This document shows positions 41,623-52,789 of a stretch of DNA of 64,000 nt, in pieces; the stretch's first letter is position 1; each line of letters opens with the position of its first letter. Location of the stretch: contig NC_134400.1 of the NCBI RefSeq assembly GCF_050003625.1, positions 65,275,011 to 65,339,010 on the forward strand, written 5' to 3'. Both the position numbers and the translations under genes were made by a program. The stretch comes from Haematobia irritans. Its lineage: Eukaryota > Arthropoda > Insecta > Diptera > Muscidae. The notes under the pieces are model-generated. The model was not told where the DNA came from. It ran no database searches and saw nothing but the letters and a program-made list of their open reading frames with translations.

Positions 41623-42058
41623 TTTTACCTTTTACTTTTCTTTAATAATTCATTTTAAAGAAAGTAAACTTTTTCAATTGTTTTATCTGCAAAACCCTAA
41701 CTTAATGCCCGCTTTTATATTTGAAGGTGTCCATCAAGTCCTCTTGGACTACTTATTAATAAAGGGGAACTAAACTTTGTTTTTATACATTTTACTGTTT
41801 AATTTTTCACTATTTCCTCCCTTTTTCATTTTACAGTCCCAACTATAAAAAGAGTATAGTGCCCTTTCGTTATTTTTATGAAGATCCCTTTGTAATTTTT
41901 GTATATTTTCCACCGTTTTTTTTTAAATTTCCTTTGCCTGAATAACATATACCCTTACCACTGAATGTTATTTTGAACTACTCCTCGTACGTTCCTATTT
42001 CTTTTAACGAACCAAGAAAAAAATTGTGCCCATAATGCCAAAATGATAAACAAAACAC

Positions 42059-43479
42059 ATCCCAATAAACACAGGATGAGCGTTTTTCAAATGCAACAAC
42101 TTTTCAGTTTGATGGTAAATATAATTTTCAACATAAATTCAACTTGACTTGAAATAGTTCATCTTCAATACATCTTCAAATTGTTTGTGAATTACTTCGA
42201 ATTTGCCAAAATGTTGACGAAATATTTGAAAAGGTGTTGAAAATAATATGAGAAAACTTTGACAAAACACTACCCTAAAATGCAACGAAAAAACCATGTG
42301 GTTTTCAATACTTATTTGTGCAACGAAGTTCGTGGTCAATTGCAAGAAATAAAAAAATGGAAATTTTTTGACAAATAACCAAATAGTTTATAAAAATAGG
42401 TAAGTGAAAATAAAAAATGAAATAAAACTTTAAGGAAGTCTCTAAATGTATATCTCTTTGCAGAAAACTAAAATTATGGATTCTACATTCTTGAAAACAT
42501 TAAAAAGCTGACCGATGAAAAAATGGTGGACAATTAACTGGAACTGCTTCAAATAGGTTATAATAATTGGTACGTCAATATGAAAAATTAAATCAACACT
42601 TTAGAGAAGTCACTAAATTTAAATCTTCTTGCAGAGAACTAAAATCTTTGGATGCAAACATTAAGAAGCTGACCAATGAAAAATGAGTGGCTTATCGACA
42701 AGAAAAAGTTTCCAGAAACATTACAAGTGCAACCAATTAAAATTGGTAAAAAACAACAAACTGTTGAAATCGACAACTTCTGGATGAAAATGTGCATCAC
42801 ATCGTCAGTTTAATTCATATGCTATTATCAGTTTAAAATGGATATTTTGTGAATTCCTTCTGCTGGAAATCAATTCTAACACGCGGTCCAGTACGTTCCT
42901 AATTTCAAATTGCCCGCATGTTAATAAATTTTAATGCTGTTTTATGTCAAAAGGAAGGAAGGAAATCGAATTATCAATGCAAAAGTGTTTACTAATAATG
43001 TTTAAGATATTTAAAGTTTAGTTTTGTTTTTGTTCTTATTTGTTGATATGTTTAATAAGATTATTATTTATCAATTGGTATTGTAGTGTATTATGTAGTG
43101 TAGTGTATTATTATATATTTTATTTTGATGAAAATGAATAAATTATACAAAATTCATAGAATTTTGGCTTTGACTTTCAATTTGAAGTGGGGATACCATT
43201 CATACAAATTTAGGTTGAAAAGTATTTGCAACGGTGTTAATTTTGAATTTGACTCGCATAGAAAATTGTTTGATAAATTATTGAGTAGCGATGCATTTCA
43301 ATTTGAGGATAACACTTGAGATATTATTGCTAATGTGTTGAATTTCACTGTTGAGGGTAATGTCTGTTTTTTGTTGAGAACGCGATTTTCTCAACTTGAA
43401 TATTACCTTAATCCTTTGAAAAAATGTTTGAAAAATTGTTGAAATTTAGCATTTTTCAAACGTTTGTGTTTATTGGGAT
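42059..43479. mobile_element. 1.4-kb inverted-repeat element, long form of the 224-bp MITE
   Basis: The ends (ATCCCAATAAACACAGGATG and TGTTTATTGGGAT) and the last 160 bp match 6172-6395 closely. The extra 1.2 kb holds intron-like segments on the plus strand (42400-42463 and 42570-42634) with GTAAGT or GTACGT donors and TTTGCAG or TTGCAG acceptors. It also holds short gene-like readings (near 42640-42660; 42700-42815; 43125-43319, 64 codons). I recognise no transposase. It may carry a captured gene fragment or the remains of its own transposase. Confidence 0.7.
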
Positions 43480-43816
43480 GTCCACACATACATAAAATGT
43501 TGCTCTCAAGGCGAAAACACATGCTTGGTTCCGAATGTCTATTCTCTTTACTCCGAATACTCATTCTAATATTCAAATTAAATAATATTTAGACTTAAGC
43601 ATATCAAATTTTTGGCTTTATCATAAAACAGTTTTCCGAAAATAACAACATATATATGTTTACTCAAAATTTGTAAATTTATATATGTTTACATTCACAC
43701 ATATTATTTTTATGGAACATTCATGCCCCAAACATAATATATTCTAACTTATTAACATATGTGTCCCAAACATTTAGTGTTAGTTTAGGAACATTACATA
43801 TTTTTCTAACAGTGTA

Positions 43817-43894
43817 AGATTGGATGTAATATGGTGTTTCTTCAATACTATTTGCAGAAAACACATTATATAAGTGATTCGCAAAAGTTCTGGC
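43817..43894 (-). pseudogene. Jockey ORF2 linker piece
   Basis: About 25 codons read KSRTFANHLYNVFSANSIEE, the region normally just upstream of the RT in Jockey ORF2. It is stranded between the TA-flanked element and a TATACCC-1 copy. Confidence 0.6.
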
Positions 43895-44417
43895 TTTTTA
43901 TACCCACCACCATAGGATGGGGGGTATATTAACTTTGTCATTCCGTTTGTAACACATCGAAATATTGCTCTAAGACCCCATAAAGTATATATATTCTAGG
44001 TCGTGGTGAAATTCTGAGTCGATCTGAGCATGTCCGTCTGTTGAAATCACGCTAACTTCCGAACGAAACAAGCTATCGACTTGAAACTTGGCACAGGTAG
44101 TTGTTATTGATGTAGGTCGGATGGTATTTCAAATGGGCCATATCGGTCCACTTTTACGTATAGCCCCCATATAAACGGACCCCAAAATTTGGCTTGCGAG
44201 GCCTCTAAGAGAAGCAAATTTCATCCGATCCGGCTGAAATTTGGTACATGGTGTTAGTATATGCTCTCTAACCACCACGCAAAAATTTGTCCACATCGGT
44301 CCATAATTATATATAGCCCCCATATAAACCGATCCCCCGATTTGACTTGCGGAGCCTAAAAGAGAAGCAAATTTCATCCGATCCGGCTGAAATTTGGTAC
44401 ATGATGTTGGTATATGG
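43895..44417. repeat. TATACCC-1 repeat, truncated copy
   Basis: Starts TTTTATACCCACCACCATAGG, the head of the TATACCC-1 family, followed by about two of the ~153-bp internal units. It stops abruptly in the second unit at the Jockey linker, so the tail is missing. Short minus-strand readings are repeat translations, not genes. Confidence 0.8.
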
Positions 44418-44968
44418 TTTTGTTTGTTTCCATCGTTGTTTTGCCTTTCTCTTTTCCGATAGTTTTCTTAACACAAAATTTGAGACTTTTGGAGGGGTTA
44501 CAAAACTGTTCTTTGGTGTGGAGTTCCATGACGCATTTTGAATAACACTTATAAGGTGCTCTACGCCTCCTGTTATGTCATATTATGTTTTCAGTGGTAG
44601 ATTTTTATTTATGGAATTACTAACAAGGTAACGAAAATTGTCCCAATTGTTTTTTTATTGTTAAGTTTGCATTTCTGATACTCTTTGTGCTGCTGATAAT
44701 ACAAGGTAAGGAAACCCGGTGAATGATCAGATGACAAGTCATGGGTTGATACACACCTTTCGGAACCTGGTGGGATACCTTTTGAAACACAGAAATCTAT
44801 AAGATCTGGAGACTTGTTTAGGTCAGAGGGCCAGTAAGTTGGGGCCCAATATAGCTGTTTCCTTTTGAAGTTGTTAGGCGAGACCCCCACTGAGTATGCT
44901 TGGCATTGTGATCTCCACATGCCAGAAATTTATTTCCTACAGTTTTGAAGTAGCTAATATATTGCTCA
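44418..44968 (-). pseudogene. Jockey ORF2 endonuclease C-terminus and linker
   Basis: The reading 44609-44920 contains YWPSDLNKSPDLIDFCVSKG and HDLSSDHSPGFLTL. These are the conserved SDLNKSPDLIDF block and the catalytic SDH motif of Jockey endonucleases. Downstream (44418-44560) a linker with NASWNSTP and KLSEKRKAKQRW can be read in another frame. It would cut target DNA; here it is separated from its N-terminus by 3.4 kb of repeat. Confidence 0.75.
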
Positions 44969-47900
44969 TTTTTAACCATCCATAATAGGATGGGGGTATA
45001 TTAACTTTGTCATTCCGTTTGTAACACATCGAAATATTGCTCTAAGATCCCATAAAGTATATATATTCTGGGTCGTGGTGAAATTCTGAGTCGATCTAAG
45101 CATGTCCGTCTGTCCGTCCGTCCGTCTGTTGAAATCACGCTAACTTCCGAACGAAAGAAGCTATCGACTTGAAACTTGGCACAAGTAGTTGCTATCGATG
45201 TAGGTCGGATGGTATTGAAAATGGGCCATATCGGTCCACTTTTACGTATAGCCCCCATATAAAGGGACCCTCAGATTTGTCTTGTGGAGCCTCTAACAGA
45301 AGCATATTTCATCCGATCCGGCTGAAATTTGGCATATGGTGTTGGTATATGGTCTCTAACAACCATGCAAAAATTGGTCCATATCGGTCCATAATTATAT
45401 TTAGCCGCCATATAAACCGATCCCCAGATTTGGCTTGCGGAGCCTCAAAGAGAAGCAAATTTCATCCGATCCGTCTGAAATTTGGTACATGGTGTTGGTA
45501 TATGGTCTCTAACAACCTTGCAAAAATTGGTTCTCATCGGTCCATAATTATATATAGCCCCCATATAAACCGATCCCCAGATTTGGCTTGCGGAGCCTAA
45601 AAGAGAAGCAAATTTCATCCGATCCGGCTGAAATTTGGTACATGATGTTGGTATATGGTCTCTAACAAACATGCAAAAATTGGTCCATATCGGTCCTTAA
45701 TTATATATAGCCCCTATATAAACCGATCCCCAGATTTGGCTTGTGGAGCCTCTAAGAGAAGCAAATTTCATCCGATTCGGCGGAAATTTGGTACATGATG
45801 TTGGTATGTGGTGTCTAACAACCATGCAAAAATTGGTCCACATCGGTCCATAATTATATATAGACCCCATATAACCGATCTCCAGATTTCGCTTGCGAAG
45901 CCTCAAAGAGGAGCAAATTGAATCCGATCCGGCTAACATTTGGTACATGGTATTGGTATATGGTCTCTAACAACCATGCAAAAATTGGTCCACATCGGTC
46001 CATAATTATATATAGCGCCCATATAAACCGATCCCCAGATTTGGGTTGCAGAGCCTCAAAGAGAAGCAAATTTCATCCGATCCGCCTGAAATTTAGTACA
46101 TGATATTGGTATATGGTCTCTAACAACCATGCAAAAATTGGTCCACATCGGTTCATAATTATATATAGGCCCCATATAAACCGATCCCCAGATTTGGCTT
46201 GCGAAGCCTCCAAGAGAAGCAAATTTCATCCAATCCGGTTGTAATTTGGAACATGGTGTTAGTATATGATCTTTAACAACCGTGCCAGAATTGGTCCATA
46301 TCGGTCCACAATTATATATAGCCCCCATATAAAACATTCTCCAGATTTGACCTCTGGAGCCTCTTGGAGGAGCAAAATTCATCCGATCCGGTTCAAATTA
46401 GGAACGTGGTGTTAGTATATGGTCGCTAACAACCATACCAAAATTGGTCCAATCACACAAAAATTGGTCCATATCGGTTCATAATCATGGTTGCCACTAG
46501 AGCCAAAAATAATCTGCAAAATTTTATTTCTATAGAAAATTTTGTCAAAATTTTATTTCTAGAGAAAATTTTGTTAAAATTTTATTCGGTTCGTAATAAA
46601 ATTTTCATCATTGTCAAAATTTTATTTCTATAGAAAATTTTGTTCAAATTTTATTTCTGTAGAAATTTTTGTCAAAATTTTCTTTCTATAAAAAATTTTG
46701 TCAAATTTTTTATTTCCATAGAAAATTTTGTGAAAAATTTATTTCTAGAAAATAGAAAATTATGTCTCAAAGAGAAGCAAATTTCATCCGATCCGTCTGA
46801 AATTTGGTACATGGTGTTGGTATATGGTCTCTAACAACCTTGCAAAAATTGGTTCTCATCGGTCCATAATTATATATAGCCCCCATATAAACCGATCCCC
46901 AGATTTGGCTTGCGGAGCCTAAAAGAGAAGCAAATTTCATCCGATCCGGCTGAAATTTGGTACATGATGTTGGTATATGGTCTCTAACAAACATGCAAAA
47001 ATTGGTCCATATCGGTCCTTAATTATATATAGCCCCCATATAAACCGATCCCCAGATTTGGCTTGTGGAGCCTCTAAGAGAAGCAAATTTCATCCGATTC
47101 GGCGGAAATTTGGTACATGATGTTGGTATGTGGTGTCTAACAACCATGCAAAAATTGGTCCACATCGGCCCGTAATTATATATAGACCCCATATAACCGA
47201 TCTCCAGATTTCGCTTGCGAAGCCTCAAAGAGGAGCAAATTGAATCCGATCCGGCTGACATTTGGTACATGGTATTGGTATATGGTCTCTAACAACCGTG
47301 CAAAAATTGGTCCACATCGGTCCATAATTATATATAGCGCCCATATAAACCGGTCCCCAGATTTGGGTTGCAGAGCCTCAAAGAGAAGCAAATTTCATCC
47401 GATCCGCCTGAAATTTGGTACATGATATTGGTATATGGTCTCTAACAACCATGCAAAAATTGGTCCACATCGGTTCATAATTATATATAGGCCCCATATA
47501 AACCGATCCCCAGATTTGCGAAGTCTCCAAGAGAAGCAAATTTCATCCAATCCGGTTGTAATTTGGAACATGGTGTTAGTATATGATCTTTAACAACCGT
47601 GCCAGAATTGGTCCATATCGGTCCACAATTATATATAGCCCCCATATAAAACATTCTCCAGATTTGACCTCTGGAGCCTCTTGGAGGAGCAAAATTCATC
47701 CGATCCGGTTCAAATTAGGAACGTGGTGTTAGTATATGGTCGCTAACAACCATACCAAAATTGGTCCAATCACACAAAAATTGGTCCATATCGGTTCATA
47801 ATCATGGTTGCCACTAGAGCCAAAAATAAGCTGCAAAATTTTATTTCTATAGAAAATTTTGTCAAAATTTTATTTCTAGAGAAAATTTTGTTAAAATTTT

Positions 47901-48347
47901 ATTCGGTTCATAATAAAATTTTCATCATTGTCAAAATTTTATTTCTATAGAAAATTTTGTTCAAATTTTATTTCTGTAGAAATTTTTGTCAAAATTTTCT
48001 TTCTATAAAAAATTTTGTCAAATTTTTTATTTCCATAGAAAATTTTGTGAAAAATTTATTTCTAGAAAATAGAAAATTATGTCAAAATTTTATGTCTACT
48101 TTGTCAAACTGAATTATATACGTATTGGATCGATCTTTTTTGATTTAATATATACCACGTATGGACTTACATACAATTTAGAAGATGGTGTTAGGAGGTT
48201 TTAAGATACCTTGCCATCGGCAAGCGTTACCGCAACTTAAGTAATTCGATTGTAGATGGCAGTGTTTAGATGAAGTTTCTACGCAATCCATGATGGAGGG
48301 TACATAAGCTTCGGCCTGGCCGAACTTACGGCCGTATATACTTGTTT
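44969..48347. repeat. TATACCC-1 repeat, complete copy with tandem units
   Basis: Head (AGGATGGGGGTATATTAAC; a GTCCGTCTGTCCGTCCGTCC run), then about nine ~153-bp units (GCCCCCATATAAACCGATCC and CTGAAATTTGGTACATG in each), then AAAATTTTATTTCTATAGAA-type 29-bp units. A tail ends in the hairpin TTCGGCCTGGCCGAA (48310-48324) and TATACTTGTTT. Part of it is duplicated (45445-48088). All ORFs of 60-143 codons here are frame readings of the repeat. Confidence 0.85.
45445..48088. repeat. 1.32-kb tandem duplication within TATACCC-1
   Basis: Bases 45445-46766 recur at 46767-48088 at a fixed offset of 1322 bp. They differ by a few substitutions and a 6-bp deletion near 47518. The junction (ATTATGTC then TCAAAGAG) sits at a shared TCAAA, suggesting a recent microhomology-mediated or unequal-crossover event. 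Confidence 0.85.
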
Positions 48348-48683
48348 AATGTTATGGCTATAAAGGGACGATACAGTTAAGGAGCCTTGCAGCATTTTTA
48401 CGATTATGTTTGTTGCCTGTATTTCTTCTGTACAGTAGTGAATACCCTGTTGATAATTGATGGTATCTTTTACTAAGATAGCGGACCCACCTCGACCTTT
48501 CCCAGACGGATGCATTACGTGGTGGAAATCGAACTTTGGGATGGAAAAATGGTGTTTATGAGTAAAGTGCGTCTCTGATATGAGTAGGATATCAATTTGG
48601 TTTAATGTCAAAAATTGTTTCAGTTCTGAGGTATGTTCTGATAAACCGTTTGCATTCCAGAATACTATTTTAAGACATTCCAT
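48348..48683 (-). pseudogene. Jockey ORF2 start: endonuclease N-terminus
   Basis: Starts MECLKIVFWNANGLSEH at 48683, the standard start of Jockey ORF2 (WNANG). It continues IDILLISETHFT (catalytic Glu) and KGRGGSAILVK, then is cut by the TATACCC-1 tail at 48347. Its ATG is one base after the ORF1 stop (TAG, G, ATG), an arrangement that fits termination-reinitiation, as reported for some non-LTR elements. Confidence 0.8.
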
Positions 48684-48684
48684 C

Positions 48685-49230
48685 CTATATATTTGAAAGT
48701 ATCAAGGTAATATTCATAAGAAGGTTTGTCATTTGTTGCATTAATTTGTTTAGGTTGCTCAGCATATCTTTTATTTCCGGTATTTCATTGGGTTGGGGAT
48801 TTTGCAGGTTTTGTGGTTGGTATTCAAGGTTTTGTTGATTGGTTTGCGTAGGATCTATATTTCTTACTGCATTTGAGTATGAGTTATTTTCAATAACTCT
48901 TTTTTTTCGATTTACCGTTTTCCATTGAAATTCAGATCTGGCATCACTATTTTTATTACTTGTTGATTGGGATGGTTGATCAAAGTGACCTATTTCTTGT
49001 TGCAGTTCTTTCTCATCGGTTTCAAAGGTGTCCGATTGCTTGTGTAATTGCTGCTTTAAGATCTCCACATCATTTCGAAGTTGAGAACACAGAATTTCAT
49101 ATTGTTCATTTCTTAAAATTAGTTCAGCATTTGATTTTTCCAATTGTTGTAACTTGTTCAATCGGAAAGAACCAATGCTATTTCGTGGTGTGTCTTCCCT
49201 TTGATTTAACACAGGGTAATTTCCATTCAT
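48685..49230 (-). CDS. Jockey ORF1, short coiled-coil form
   Basis: A 181-codon reading from MNGNYPVLNQRED (49230; an upstream in-frame ATG at 49272 is also possible). Residues about 25-75 are a likely coiled coil (LNKLQQLEKSNAELILRNEQ and following). A basic QWKTVNRKKR patch, a Gln/Asn-rich stretch and a C-terminal Leu/Met-rich helix follow. The CCHC knuckles and RRM-like gag domain usual for Jockey ORF1 are absent. It is either a degenerate remnant or a reduced ORF1 type. It would bind element RNA. Confidence 0.6.
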   Translation of the reverse strand: MNGNYPVLNQREDTPRNSIGSFRLNKLQQLEKSNAELILRNEQYEILCSQLRNDVEILKQQLHKQSDTFETDEKELQQEIGHFDQPSQSTSNKNSDARSEFQWKTVNRKKRVIENNSYSNAVRNIDPTQTNQQNLEYQPQNLQNPQPNEIPEIKDMLSNLNKLMQQMTNLLMNITLILSNI

Positions 49231-49300
49231 GTTGTAGTACTTATAGAGGACACACACCACAAACGACATCATTATCGACCCCGCTCAAATCACATATACT

Positions 49301-50663
49301 ATTATAATACAACTCTGTATGGTCCAGTACCAGTAAAATACAACTGATAGACCAGTATTTTGATACACACGACCAGCTGATACGATCAATGTATTGAGTG
49401 ATGTATTCAGCTGATTATTGTGCTATTTTTCTCTTCGAGATGTTTAAAATTTTTTTATTTGCTTTTACAATTTTTGGCAAATAAAAAAGGAAATTTGAAG
49501 GAAAATCTCACAGTTTCATATGTTTCCAATTCAGTGAAAGGATACAGATGGGGAATCCAGTTCCAGTACACACCAAACACCGATTACAAAACGCTCAGAA
49601 AGAGGTATATCTGTAAAATTTAGACGCAGCAACAAGGGACACGTCTGTCCGGTAAGTTGATTTGATAAAAAAAACTTAAAGCAATGTTTTCTTTCTATAA
49701 GGTTTCTTTATATACCATCACGCACATTTATATACTGTTCAAAGTTCACTTGAACAGGGAATTCATACATATGGGTTCCACTGTGGATTCATATGTTTGG
49801 GTTCCACTGTACATAGCGGACAACTTCAATTTTCGAAATTTCCTTTTGTCCTTCATTTGTTTATTTGGAATGTTTGGAATAGTGATTGGAAAATCTCCGT
49901 TTAATGGGAAGATTCCAAACATTGACAAATGATCAAATGAAGTTAGTTGAATCTCGCGCGTCGACTATTTAAAATCGTTTTTCTCCGTTCTGCTCCCCCC
50001 GTAAAGTGAAGTATCGGAAGTGCCAAGTGTGTGTTGTTTTTTTTTGTATAAACATTTATAATAAATAACAATAAACATTTAGTGAACAAACAACAGAAAT
50101 AAAACAAAGATTTTTCTAGGAAGACGTTAATACAAAGTGACCCAACAAACATATAACACTGAGAACACAAGTGAAAGTGATGGACACATACAACACAAAA
50201 GTGAAAGTGCTGGACACTAATAAAAACTATTGAATTAAAACTTAAACTAATCTTAATCCTAATATTGCACAATTCCCTGAATTTTTATTGCACATCTTTG
50301 TTTTTATTGCACATTATTTTCCCTTTTTGTATTGCACATTGATTTTCCCTTTCTATTGCACATTGAATTATTGCACATTGTTATTGTTTTAAATATAAGT
50401 GAAATTTCTATATCAATAATTTATTAAATAAAATTTTGTAAAATTTGAAACTAAATCTAACAGCTTGTCATTTCGAAAGGCAAAACAAAAAATAGATTGC
50501 GCGCTAAACATATACCATCATTCACATTCATTATTTTGTTACTGCTTTTCAATAATTTTCAAAACAAACCAAAAAATGTACTCTCCTATTTAAACAAATA
50601 TTTTATATATTTTATTTTTTTATTGATTTATATTATTATTTAGCAATCGCTAAATTTTGTGAC
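49301..50663. other. Unassigned region with possible spliced gene fragment
   Basis: Between the Jockey 5' end and a dispersed repeat. On the plus strand a 38-codon open stretch (about 49538-49651; TKRSERGISVKFRRSNKGHV near its end) is followed by a donor-like GTAAGT (49652). A TTTCTTTCTATAAG acceptor-like site ends at 49701, and a 76-codon open reading in phase runs to a stop at 49930-49932. I do not recognise the product; the 50-nt intron would be very short. The rest is A/T-rich with TTGCACATT motifs repeated near 50265-50385. Confidence 0.3.
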
Positions 50664-51117
50664 GCTCCATAACAAAACGATTCCAACTGAAAAAAACACA
50701 ACCCGATGACAACTAGAAGCAATATCGGACAATTTCCTATATTCTAACAAGTGTGATTCCTTAAGTTTTGAAAGGATTTAGTAAAAGTGAACTAAAATAT
50801 ATTTCTATGCTAAGTCTCTATAATAAAGGAAGTCAGATTTATCATATTATAAGAAATTTTACGAAATTTGAGGAAATCCGCTTTTAGTTCGTTTTTTGTT
50901 CACTTAAATAAATGCGTTGTTATCAGAAAATACAAGTTTCTTTTTCAGTTGTAAATTCCTATACCCCGAGAAGAAATCAGTATTTGTAAAATTCCATACC
51001 TTGTTCAAGTTAATGAACTATTTCTAATTGCTTTCTACTTAATATTTTTTAACTGAAACAAGTAAATTTTATTGTTTTACATAGAAATTTAACTTAATGG
51101 AAATAAATTGATGAATG
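50664..51117. repeat. Dispersed repeat, copy 2
   Basis: Partner of 34338-34925, with several small deletions. Its right end is interrupted by the TATACCC-1 head at 51118. Confidence 0.7.
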
Positions 51118-51635
51118 TTTTTATACCCTCCACCATAGGATGGGGGTATATTAACTTTGTCATTCCGTTTGTAACACATCGAAATATTGCTCTAAGACCC
51201 AATAAAGTATATATATTCTGGGTCGTGGTGAAATTCTGAGTCGAATTCTGGGTCGTGGTGAAATCCGTCCGTCCGTCTGTTGAAATCACGCTAACTTCCG
51301 AACGAAACAAGCTATCGACTTGAAACTTGGCACAATTAGTTGTTATTGATGTAGGTCGGATGGTATTGCAAATGGGCCATATCGGTCCACTTTTACTTTT
51401 GCGGCTGAAATTTGGTACATGGTGTTAGTATATGGTTTCTAACAACCATGCAAAAATTGGTCCACATCGGTCCATAATTATATATAGCCCCCATATAAAC
51501 CGATCCCCCGATTTGGCTTGCGGAGCCTCTAAGACAAGCAAATTTCATCCGATCCGTCTGAAATTTGGTACGTGGTGTTGATATATGTTCTCTAATGACC
51601 ATGCAAAAATTGGTCCATATCGGTCCATTATTATA

Positions 51636-52567
51636 AAGGGTGATTCTTTTGAGGTTAGGATTTTCATGCATTAGTATTTGACAGATCACGTGGGATTTCA
51701 GACATGGTGCCAAAGAGAAAGATGCTCAGTATGCTTTGACATTTCATCATGAATAGACTTACTAACGAGCAACGCTTGCAAATCATTGAATTTTATTACC
51801 AAAATCAGTGTTCGGTTCGAAATGTGTTTATCGACAAATTTTGTTCAGCGATGAGGCTCATTTCTGGTTGAATGGCTACGTAAATAAGCAAAATTGCCGC
51901 ATTTGGAGTGAAGAGCAACCAGAAGCCGTTCAAGAACTGCCCATGCATCCCGAAAAATGCACTGTTTGGTGTGGTTTGTACGCTGGTGGAATCATTGGAC
52001 CGTATTTTTTCAAAGATGCTGTTGGACGCAACGTTACGGTGAATGGCGATCGCTATCGTTCGATGCTAACAAACTTTTTGTTGCCAAAAATGGAAGAACT
52101 GAACTTGGTTGACATGTGGTTTCAACAAGATGGCGCTACATGCCACACAGCTCGCGATTCTATGGCCATTTTGAGGGAAAACTTCGGAGAACAATTCATC
52201 TCAAGAAATGGACCGGTAAGTTGGCCACCAAGATCATGCGATTTGACGCCTTTAGACTATTTTTTGTGGGGCTACGTCAAGTCTAAAGTCTACAGAAATA
52301 AGCCAGCAACTATTCCAGCTTTGGAAGACAACATTTCCGAAGAAATTCGGGCTATTCCGGCCGAAATGCTCGAAAAAGTTGCCCAAAATTGGACTTTCCG
52401 AATGGACCACCTAAGACGCAGCCGCGGTCAACATTTAAATGAAATTATCTTCAAAAAGTAAATGTCATGGACCAATCTAACGTTTCAAATAAAGAACCGA
52501 TGAGATTTTGCAAATTTTATGCGTTTTTTTAAAAAAAAAGTTATCAAGCTCTTAACAAATCACCCTT
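51636..52567 (+). mobile_element. Mariner-like (IS630-Tc1-mariner) element, internally deleted
   Basis: A 932-bp element with TA flanks (51634-51635 and 52568-52569) and ends AAGGGTGATT and AATCACCCTT. It is inserted in the TATATATAG stretch of a TATACCC-1 unit. The transposase N-terminus and C-terminus remain, but a central part is missing, so it is probably not autonomous. Confidence 0.88.
51749..52461 (+). pseudogene. Mariner-like transposase, internal deletion
   Basis: The start at 51749 reads NRLTNEQRLQIIEFYYQN, the first helix of the DNA-binding domain. Near 51825 the sequence jumps to the catalytic domain in another frame. The catalytic reading (51808-52461) has LFSDEAHFWLNGYVNKQNC (first Asp), MWFQQDGATCHTAR (second Asp) and SCDLTPLDYFLWG (third Asp), with 36 residues between the second and third by my count. 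It thus has a DDD signature but not the DD34D spacing of classical mariners. About 100 codons are missing; transposition would need a helper. Confidence 0.85.
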
Positions 52568-52789
52568 TATATAGCCCCCATGTAAACCGATCCCCAGATT
52601 TGACCTCCGGAGCCTCTTGGAGGAGCAAAATTTATCCGATCCGGTTGAAATTTGCAACGTGGTGTTAGTAAAAGGCCGCTAATAACCATGTCAATATTGG
52701 TCCATATCGGTCTATAGTTATATATATCCGATCCCCAATCACACAAAAATTGGTCCATATCGGTTCATAATCATGGTTGCCACTCGAGC

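Larger units (their letters stand above)
41238..43814. mobile_element. TA-flanked AACATAT-rich element, copy 1, with nested insert
   Basis: Bounded by TA (41236-41237 and 43815-43816), starting CACCCTCAAAAAAAATC and ending CTAACAGTG. The outer parts are full of AACATAT and TTTGG motifs in both orientations, as in the copy at 58302-59292. It contains a tRNA-like module (41543-41622) and is interrupted by the 1.4-kb inverted-repeat element 42059-43479. TA flanks suggest a Tc1/mariner-mobilised non-autonomous element. Confidence 0.7.
40396..49300 (-). mobile_element. Jockey-type non-LTR element, multiply interrupted
   Basis: From right to left: ORF1 (48685-49230), endonuclease start (48348-48683), endonuclease end and linker (44418-44968), a short linker piece (43817-43894) and RT (40396-41237). 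Three inserts separate the pieces: TATACCC-1 copies at 43895-44417 and 44969-48347, and a TA-flanked repeat at 41238-43814. The TGVPQGSVMGPILYLLF and FADDT blocks place it in the Jockey clade. The 3' part of RT is missing or decayed left of 40396. Confidence 0.8.

Noticed and set aside
44129..47699. About a dozen short ORFs (60-143 codons) with KFASLLGSASQIWGSVYMGA-type protein repeats
   Set aside because: They are frame readings of the TATACCC-1 tandem units on both strands; the copies drift freely between frames and none has a start context or domain.
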